NCBI RefSeq assembly: GCF_042466115.1
Contig: NZ_JAXHBQ010000001.1
Coordinates: forward strand, 248,001 to 312,000
Source: SW4 sp042466115
GTDB lineage: Bacteria; Pseudomonadota; Alphaproteobacteria; Rhodobacterales; Rhodobacteraceae
Length of the DNA: 64,000 bases
Reading direction: 5' to 3'
In this document: positions 58,946-64,000 of the stretch, piece after piece
How the letters are laid out: each line of letters opens with the position of its first letter
How positions within the stretch are numbered: the stretch's first letter is position 1
Translations under genes and position numbers: made by a program
The notes under the pieces: generated by a model
What the model was told of the DNA's origin: nothing
The model's database searches: none
Seen by the model: the letters and a program-made list of their open reading frames with translations, nothing else

Positions 58946-59203
58946 ATGACCATTGCAGAAAATGTGACGCGCATTCTGGCCGCGCAGGCCTTGATCGAAC
59001 CAAGTGACGTGAAACCCGATCATACGCTTGACGATTTGGGGATCGACAGCCTTGGGCTGGTCGAAAGCATTTTCGCGATTGAAGAAGCCTTTGATATCAA
59101 CGTCCCCTTCAACGCCAATGACCCAAGCGACAGCGCGTTCGATATCTCGTCCGTGGCTGCGATCATTGCGGCCGTGGAAACCCTTGTGAAGGATCAATCC
59201 TAG
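58946..59203 (+). CDS. acyl carrier protein
   Basis: The 85-residue protein is a discrete ACP with the phosphopantetheine serine S35 in G-I-D-S-L-G-L-V-E, and the usual acidic helix II. It differs from housekeeping AcpP (D-S-L-D-T-V-E) at the residues after the serine. GGGTGTCTGG is the only RBS-like stretch before ATG 58946. It is 3 bp before a ketosynthase, so it is probably a dedicated partner. Confidence 0.88.
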   Translation: MTIAENVTRILAAQALIEPSDVKPDHTLDDLGIDSLGLVESIFAIEEAFDINVPFNANDPSDSAFDISSVAAIIAAVETLVKDQS

Positions 59204-59206
59204 GCA

Positions 59207-60418
59207 ATGGCGCAGCGGGTTGTCATCACCGGTGCCGGCACGATCAATGCGCTGGGGCATGACGTGGCCAGCACGATGGCCGCCATGGCCGAAGGGCGCT
59301 GTGGCATCGGCCCGCTCGATATTCGTGATGTGGACAGGCTGGCCGTGAAAATTGGCGGGCAGGTGCGTGACTACCATGAAGATGCGCATTTCAATCGCCA
59401 GCAGATCGCCCTTTATGACCGGTTTACCCAGTTCACCCTGCTGGCCACGCAGCAGGCGCTGGGGCAGGCGGGGCTGACCTTTACGGGGCAGTTGGCCGAT
59501 CGCTCGGGCGTGATCCTTGGCAATTCCGGCGGCGGGCTGAACACGCAGGATGAAAACTATCGTGCCGTTTACGAAGAAGGCAAAAACCGCGTGCACCCCT
59601 TCATCGTGCCCAAACTGATGAACAATGCCGCCGTCAGCCATGTGGCGATGCAATACAACCTGCGCGGCCCGTCGTTCACGGTGTCAACCGCCTGCGCCTC
59701 AAGCAATCATGCGATGGGGCAGGCGTTTCAGATGATCCGCTCGGGCATGGCCACGGCGATGATCACCGGCGGGTCCGAAGCGATGCTGTGCTTTGGCGGG
59801 GTCAAGGCATGGGAAGGCCTGCGCGTGATGTCCAAGGATGCTTGCCGCCCGTTTTGCGCCACCCGCAACGGCATGGTGCAGGGCGAAGGCGCGGGCGTGT
59901 TCGTGTTCGAGGACCGCGATCATGCCATTGCACGCGGTGCCGAGATTTTGGCCGAGGTCGTCGGCTTTGCCATGACCTCGGACGCCGCCGACATCGTGAT
60001 GCCCAGCAAACAGGGCGCGGCACGCGCGATTGCGGGGGCGTTGCGCGATGGCGGCCTGAATCGCGACGAGGTCGGCTATATCAATGCCCATGGCACCGGC
60101 ACGGCGGCCAATGACAAGACCGAAAGCGCGGCGGTGGCGGATGTGTTCGGCCCGCATGCGGATAAGCTGATGATATCAAGCACGAAATCCATGCACGGTC
60201 ACCTGATCGGCGGCACGGGGGCGGTGGAATTGCTGGCCTGTATCATGGCGCTGCGCGACGGGGTGATCGCGCCGACAATCGGCTACATGGAACCCGACCC
60301 CGAATGCGCGCTGGACGTTGTTCCAAACGTCGCGCGGGACGCATCTGTAGAAGTGGTGCTGTCCAACGCCTTTGCTTTTGGCGGGCTGAACGCGGTGCTT
60401 GCCCTGCGCGCGGCTTGA
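59207..60418 (+). CDS. beta-ketoacyl-ACP synthase (FabF/NodE type)
   Basis: The 403-residue condensing enzyme has the thiolase fold with the Cys-His-His triad: S-T-A-C-A-S-S-N near 163, N-A-H-G-T-G-T near 294 and S-T-K-S-M-H-G-H near 326-333. The A-C-A-S-S signature is standard for FabF; the remainder is divergent, similar to NodE-type synthases. With the adjacent ACP and LpxD-like gene it may make a specialised acyl chain for a lipid. Confidence 0.9.
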   Translation: MAQRVVITGAGTINALGHDVASTMAAMAEGRCGIGPLDIRDVDRLAVKIGGQVRDYHEDAHFNRQQIALYDRFTQFTLLATQQALGQAGLTFTGQLADRSGVILGNSGGGLNTQDENYRAVYEEGKNRVHPFIVPKLMNNAAVSHVAMQYNLRGPSFTVSTACASSNHAMGQAFQMIRSGMATAMITGGSEAMLCFGGVKAWEGLRVMSKDACRPFCATRNGMVQGEGAGVFVFEDRDHAIARGAEILAEVVGFAMTSDAADIVMPSKQGAARAIAGALRDGGLNRDEVGYINAHGTGTAANDKTESAAVADVFGPHADKLMISSTKSMHGHLIGGTGAVELLACIMALRDGVIAPTIGYMEPDPECALDVVPNVARDASVEVVLSNAFAFGGLNAVLALRAA

Positions 60419-60425
60419 AACGCAA

Positions 60426-60449
60426 AACGCCGCCCCGAAAGGCGGCGTT
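60426..60449 (-). terminator. bidirectional-looking terminator between convergent genes
   Basis: A 9-bp perfect stem, AACGCCGCC (60426-60434) and GGCGGCGTT (60441-60449), with loop CCGAAA. On the reverse strand the stem ends in TTTTG, so it ends the IalB-family transcript; it may also serve the ketosynthase. Confidence 0.8.
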
Positions 60450-60472
60450 CCGGTGTGATCTGGCGGGGTCGC

Positions 60473-61141
60473 CTATTCAGGGATACCGTTTGTCGCGGCG
60501 TCCATCGCAGCCGTAAAGCCCGTCAGCGAAACTGTCAGTTCGACGCGCTGATCGGGGGCCACCGCAGGCACAATCGTCAGTTTCGCGGCATTGCCTGCCT
60601 TGAACTGGGTGATGTCGGCGGCGGTAAAGCCGATCCGCGAAATGCAGCCAGACGACAGCATCGGCGACGCGGGGCGTTCCGAACAATAGGTGAAGGGATA
60701 CATGCGCGCCTGACCGCCATCAATCGACATGCGCAGGTTGGCTGTCAGCAGGGTTTCCATTGGCGCAACGATCGTGGCACCGGCGGCTGCTTCGCCACCA
60801 TCGGGCAGGGGAATAAGGCCGATTTCCGCAACCGAATTGCCGTCCTGATCCATCAGCAATTGATACAGTGTGCACAGATCGGCGCCGTCGGGGTTGTTCA
60901 CGCAGCGCAGCGACCAGTCGCCAAACACCGCCGCCACAAAGGGCTGTCCCGGCTCAAGGTCCTCGGCGGGGATCGGTGTGCCCATGTCAAACGCTTCTGG
61001 ATCGGCAGGGGCCTCCTCGGCGGGGGCGTCGGTTGCCGGTTCTTCGGTTGCAGGCGCGTCTTCGGTTGTTTCCTGCGCGGCAAGGGGGGCACCCAGTGCC
61101 AACAGCAGGGCCAATGAAAGGGGCATCAATGTATTACGCAT
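60473..61141 (-). CDS. invasion-associated locus B (IalB) family protein
   Basis: The 222-residue exported protein has a Sec signal (about 1-23, A-A-Q), a low-complexity acidic/proline/alanine spacer (residues 24-55, E-E-P-A-T-D-A-P-A-E-E repeats), then an IalB-type domain: F-G-D-W-S-L-R-C-V near 74, C-T-L-Y-Q-L-L near 88 and S-S-G-C-I near 164. Four cysteines would form two disulfides. ATG 61141 is chosen because it opens the signal. The function of IalB proteins outside Bartonella is unclear. Confidence 0.85.
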   Translation of the reverse strand: MRNTLMPLSLALLLALGAPLAAQETTEDAPATEEPATDAPAEEAPADPEAFDMGTPIPAEDLEPGQPFVAAVFGDWSLRCVNNPDGADLCTLYQLLMDQDGNSVAEIGLIPLPDGGEAAAGATIVAPMETLLTANLRMSIDGGQARMYPFTYCSERPASPMLSSGCISRIGFTAADITQFKAGNAAKLTIVPAVAPDQRVELTVSLTGFTAAMDAATNGIPE

Positions 61142-61257
61142 AATCTGGTCCACTCGGTTGTTGTCGGGGTCAGTTAACATGGGTGTTACGGCGTGTCAGT
61201 GGGAAATGCAGCACTGGCAAGCGATTGCCGATCACAAATCCTTGCACCATGAAACGA

Positions 61258-61288
61258 GAAAAAGGGCCGCAGATGCGCACCCTTTTTC
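61258..61288. terminator. possible bidirectional terminator
   Basis: GAAAAAGGG (61258-61266) and CCCTTTTTC (61280-61288) form a 9-bp stem with A/T tracts on both sides, so it could stop transcription in either direction. The inner loop is 13 nt. Confidence 0.45.
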
Positions 61289-61400
61289 CAATCTCCCTAT
61301 CGGACTTGGCCGACTTATTACCGTGACGCTACGCAAAGCGAAACGCACCGTCAACCGGAAATTTTCGGGGAATTTGCCTGCTAAACCGCTTGGTTTAGTG

Positions 61401-61485
61401 AAAAAAACCGCGCCCGAAGGCGCGGCAAGTCTGACAGGGAGGTTGTCAGCCCGTTTCCCGGAGGACATTGGGACGCGGGCATGTT
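61401..61485 (-). ncRNA. candidate small RNA with two CCUCC hairpins and intrinsic terminator
   Basis: On the reverse strand, from right to left: hairpin 1, GCCCG/CGGGC (61480-61449), exposes TCCTCC in its loop; hairpin 2, CTGACA/TGTCAG (61449-61431), has loop ACCTCCC; and terminator CCGCGCC-TTCG-GGCGCGG (61425-61408) is followed by seven T residues. No reverse-strand gene lies upstream that would need this terminator. The layout resembles alphaproteobacterial small RNAs with anti-Shine-Dalgarno CCUCC loops. The 5' end and promoter are not defined by sequence. Confidence 0.55.
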
Positions 61486-61567
61486 TAGACTGGCATGGAA
61501 TGGTTAAGAATGTATTTTGCCGCGAGACGTTTCACGCAGGTTTACGCAACAAAGGACGGGATCAGGG

Positions 61568-63127
61568 ATGAGTGACGGAATTTTCATTGGCGGCGGCGGG
61601 GCCGGTTACGCCGAGGCGCAGAACCTGTTGCTGGGCTATGCCAACCGCCACGGGTTGATTGCGGGGGCCACCGGCACCGGCAAGACCGTCACGCTGCAAA
61701 TCCTTGCCGAAGGGTTTTCGGCGGCGGGTGTGCCGGTGTTCCTGTCGGACGTCAAAGGCGACTTGTCAGGTCTTGCCAATTCCGGCAGCGCCGATTTCAA
61801 GTTGCACGAACCCTTCATGAAACGCGCCGCGACTATCGGTCTTGATCTGCAATACGACAGCTTTCCGGTCACATTCTGGGATTTGCTGGGCGAACAGGGC
61901 CACCCGATCCGCGCCACCGTGTCGGAAATGGGGCCGCTGCTGCTGTCGCGCCTGCTGGAACTGACCGAGGCGCAGGAAGGTGTGCTCAACGTCGCCTTCC
62001 GCGTGGCCGACGAAGAAGGGCTGCCGTTGCTGGATCTTGAGGATCTACAGGCGCTGCTTGTCTGGGTCGGGCAGAACGCCAAGGACCTGTCGCTGCGCTA
62101 CGGTAATGTCGCCGCGTCATCCGTGGGGGCGATCCAGCGCGCGTTGCTGGTGCTGGAAAACCAGAATGGCGCGCAGTTGTTCGGCGAACCCGCGCTGGAA
62201 TTGGCCGATATGATGCGCGTTGGCGCGGACGGGCGGGGCAGTGTCAATATCCTCGCCGCTGACCGGCTGATGGGCAGCCCGCGCCTTTATGCGACGTTCC
62301 TGTTGTGGCTGCTGTCGGAACTGTTCGAGGAACTGCCAGAAGTGGGCAACCCCGACAAACCCAAGCTGGTGTTCTTTTTCGACGAAGCGCACCTGCTGTT
62401 TGACGATGCCCCCAAGGCGCTGGTGGACAAGGTCGAACAGGTCGCGCGCCTGATCCGGTCAAAAGGCGTGGGCGTGTTTTTCATCACCCAGAACCCCGCC
62501 GATGTGCCCGAAGATGTGCTGGGCCAGCTGGGCAACCGCGTGCAACACGCCCTGCGCGCCTTTACGGCCAACGATCAAAAGGCGCTGCGTCAGGCCGCCG
62601 ACACCTACCGCCCCAACCCCGCATTCGATACCGCCGACACGATCCGCGATGTCGGCACCGGCGAGGCAATTACGTCAATGCTGGAAAACAAGGGCGTGCC
62701 GGGGATCGTGCAACGCACGCTGATCCGCCCGCCGTCCTCGCAACTGGGGCCGATCACTGTGGCCGAACGCGCCGCGATCATGGCTGCATCGCCCATGGCG
62801 GGCAAATACGATGAACGGCTGGATCGCGAAAGCGCTGCTGAAATGCTGATGAAGAAATCACAGGCCGCCGCCGAAGAAGCCGAAGCCGCCGAGAAAAAAG
62901 AGGCCGAGGACGAAGCGCGCGAGTTTCAAAACGCCCGCCGCTACGACGGCGGTGGGGGCAGGACAACCACTAAGACAAGCGGCAAATCCCGTCCATGGTC
63001 GAGCCGCCACCGCGCTGATGACAGCATTGCCGAAAGCCTGACAAAAGTCGTCGTGTCCGAGTTGAAAGGCACTACCGGCAAACGCATCATCCGCGGCATT
63101 TTCGGCGGGTTGTTCAAAGGCCGCTGA
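61568..63127 (+). CDS. HerA-like ATPase (DUF853 family)
   Basis: The 519-residue protein is a FtsK-HerA superfamily ATPase of the DUF853/YjgR group. Walker A is G-A-T-G-T-G-K-T at residues 33-40, with V-F-L-S-D-V-K-G-D-L-S-G following and Walker B L-V-F-F-F-D-E-A-H near 270. After the ATPase core comes a charged coiled-coil tail (E-E-A-E-A-A-E-K-K-E-A-E-D-E-A) and a basic end. No membrane segment or nuclease gene accompanies it. A role in DNA processing or translocation is inferred. ATG 61568 has GGG upstream. Confidence 0.88.
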   Translation: MSDGIFIGGGGAGYAEAQNLLLGYANRHGLIAGATGTGKTVTLQILAEGFSAAGVPVFLSDVKGDLSGLANSGSADFKLHEPFMKRAATIGLDLQYDSFPVTFWDLLGEQGHPIRATVSEMGPLLLSRLLELTEAQEGVLNVAFRVADEEGLPLLDLEDLQALLVWVGQNAKDLSLRYGNVAASSVGAIQRALLVLENQNGAQLFGEPALELADMMRVGADGRGSVNILAADRLMGSPRLYATFLLWLLSELFEELPEVGNPDKPKLVFFFDEAHLLFDDAPKALVDKVEQVARLIRSKGVGVFFITQNPADVPEDVLGQLGNRVQHALRAFTANDQKALRQAADTYRPNPAFDTADTIRDVGTGEAITSMLENKGVPGIVQRTLIRPPSSQLGPITVAERAAIMAASPMAGKYDERLDRESAAEMLMKKSQAAAEEAEAAEKKEAEDEAREFQNARRYDGGGGRTTTKTSGKSRPWSSRHRADDSIAESLTKVVVSELKGTTGKRIIRGIFGGLFKGR

Positions 63128-63405
63128 TCGAACACGCGGGCAAAACCGCGCTTTGGGCGCTGGCAGCACAGCAGTTTCTGGCGCTTGCGATGTCGGCGAG
63201 GTTATTCGCGGTCACTTTTGCGTAGCCCGAACAGGTGACAGCACGCCCACAGGGCTTTGCCGTGGGCAAGGTCGAGACGCTTGCGACCAATTTCCTTGAC
63301 GGGGCCCAAGTGCAGGCGGGCGCGCTTGACGCTGCGCGCGAATAAGTCATGCCGCAACTTGTGGCCGTGCGCCACCTGTCCAGCTCTCTGTTCCTGCGCG
63401 CCTGA
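63128..63405 (+). pseudogene. possible decayed coding stretch
   Basis: Read from CTG 63125, one plus-strand frame keeps protein-like sequence through in-frame stops: L-I-E-H-A-G-K-T-A-L-W-A-L-A-A-Q-Q then a TAG, P-E-Q-V-T-A-R-P-Q-G-F-A-V-G-K-V-E then ...L-D-A-A-R-E and TAA. Third positions stay mostly G or C. No family is recognised, no start with an RBS exists, and it could equally be ordinary intergenic DNA. GATAGC/GCTATC (63404-63419) forms a short hairpin at its end. Confidence 0.3.
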
Positions 63406-63433
63406 TAGCGAACGCTATCGGATCACTTGGCGC

Positions 63434-64000
63434 TTAAAGCGGGCGAATGCGCAGGGACACCAGCCGGTTTTCCTCTTTTTCGACGACTTCAAACCGGAAG
63501 CCGTGAAAGCTGAAAACCTGCCCCGTGGTCGGGATCATCTGCGCTTCGTGGATCACCAGACCGGCGATTGTATTGGCCTCGTCGTCAGGCAGGGTCCAGT
63601 CGGTCGCGCGGTTCAGATCGCGGATCGTCATGCCGCCATCAACGACATAACTGCCATCATCGCCTTTGGTGATGGTCTGTTCCTCGTCGGTGTCAAATTC
63701 ATCGGTGATCTCGCCGACGATTTCTTCCAGAATGTCCTCAAGCGTGATCAGCCCTTGCAGGGTGCCATATTCATCGACCACCAGCGCAAAATGCGTGGAG
63801 CGGCGCAGGAACTGGCGCATCTGGTCGTCCAGCGTCGTGGTTTCGGGCACGAAATAGGCCGGCATCGCCACGGTCAGAATGTCAAAGCTTTCCATCTCGT
63901 GCGGTTCGATCCGCCCGTCACCCAGCATCTTGTGCATCGCGCGCAACAGGTCTTTGGCATGCAGGATACCGACGATGTTTTCAGGCTCGTCACGATAGAG
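63434..64000 (-). CDS. CBS-domain / CorC-HlyC transporter-associated protein (partial)
   Basis: The frame is open to the right edge; 188 codons are visible. The part seen contains a CBS domain (N-I-V-G-I-L-H-A-K-D-L-L; F-A-L-V-V-D-E-Y-G-T-L-Q-G-L-I-T-L-E-D-I-L-E-E-I-V-G-E-I-x-D) and a C-terminal CorC_HlyC domain (S-Y-V-V-D-G-G-M-T-I-R-D-L-N, T-I-A-G-L-V-I-H, F-E-V-V). This matches hemolysin-C/CorC-type proteins linked to magnesium or cobalt efflux. The N-terminus lies outside the window, so presence of a DUF21/CNNM membrane domain is unknown. Confidence 0.88.
   Translation of the reverse strand, partial: LYRDEPENIVGILHAKDLLRAMHKMLGDGRIEPHEMESFDILTVAMPAYFVPETTTLDDQMRQFLRRSTHFALVVDEYGTLQGLITLEDILEEIVGEITDEFDTDEEQTITKGDDGSYVVDGGMTIRDLNRATDWTLPDDEANTIAGLVIHEAQMIPTTGQVFSFHGFRFEVVEKEENRLVSLRIRPL

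Larger units (their letters stand above)
61142..61567. other. 426-bp intergenic region with several RNA-like hairpins
   Basis: This gap between divergent genes holds no protein gene. From left to right it has the IalB promoter region, an IR GAAAAAGGG/CCCTTTTTC (61258-61288), a second IR CTAAACC/GGTTTAG (61381-61398), the terminator and hairpins of the candidate sRNA, and the upstream region of the HerA-like gene. Confidence 0.7.

Noticed and set aside
63114..63350. 78-codon reverse-strand frame after the HerA gene
   Set aside because: It is rich in alanine, serine and cysteine with no RBS or family match; the plus-strand frame in the same place looks more protein-like, although it too is broken.

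Overview
The window looks like a chromosomal segment of a marine Rhodobacterales (Roseobacter-group) alphaproteobacterium. The evidence is indirect but consistent: high GC with strong GC3 bias, a circularly permuted two-piece tmRNA, a GTTC-N7-GTTC SOS box before recA, an Irr-type iron box before an iscR-suf operon, the trgA-trgB-cysK tellurite locus known from Rhodobacter, and a DMSP demethylation pair (dmdA-acuI). No IS element, prophage, plasmid function or CRISPR array was seen. Most genes are core or lineage-typical.

Layout. 1-2400: edge of a rhodanese/ChrB-like gene, a DUF1194 secreted vWA-like protein, a 3'-truncated TauE/SafE remnant and a fatty acid desaturase. 2400-3330: no protein gene; it holds the permuted ssrA (minus strand, tag ANDNKAPMALAA), a tandem 113-bp duplication that starts inside the tmRNA 3' end, and a 141-bp element bounded by 26-bp perfect inverted repeats. 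3338-7201: triple-LCCL exported protein, group II decarboxylase, two membrane proteins. 7401-14646: a GntR/FCD regulator with a double operator, divergent from DUF2182-DUF1326-DinB-dmdA-acuI, then UspA and a BCCT transporter; together a plausible DMSP uptake and catabolism island. 14780-24885: class V aminotransferase, photolyase, CFA synthase, trgA-trgB-cysK, MscS channel, AlaX and a small membrane protein, followed by tRNA-Ser(GGA).

25164-30787 (minus): a three-gene signalling operon (HD-GYP response regulator, exported cysteine-free molybdopterin-fold protein, HK-REC-HPt hybrid kinase), a lytic transglycosylase and a sulfotransferase-like protein. 30993-35159: recA, alaS, DUF1330. 35209-42774 (minus): typA broken by a one-base frameshift, SMR exporter, YitT and small proteins, icd, an HD hydrolase operon and an alpha/beta hydrolase. 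42965-51001: iscR, cysteine desulfurase, sufB, methyltransferase-like gene, sufC, sufD, two membrane genes and sufS, then tRNA-Arg(CCG) with an apparent extra T-loop base.

51223-64000: membrane-anchored unknown protein, a very large secreted haem peroxidase with repeat region and Hint domain, a divergent DUF882 / L,D-transpeptidase pair, an lpxD-ACP-ketosynthase mini-cluster, an IalB-family protein, a candidate small RNA with two CCUCC-bearing hairpins and a strong terminator, a HerA-like ATPase, a possible decayed coding stretch, and the edge of a CBS/CorC-HlyC protein. The most useful items for follow-up are the typA frameshift, the candidate sRNA, the signalling operon with a metal-ligand-free Moco fold, the haem peroxidase-Hint protein, and the regulator/operator of the DMSP operon.
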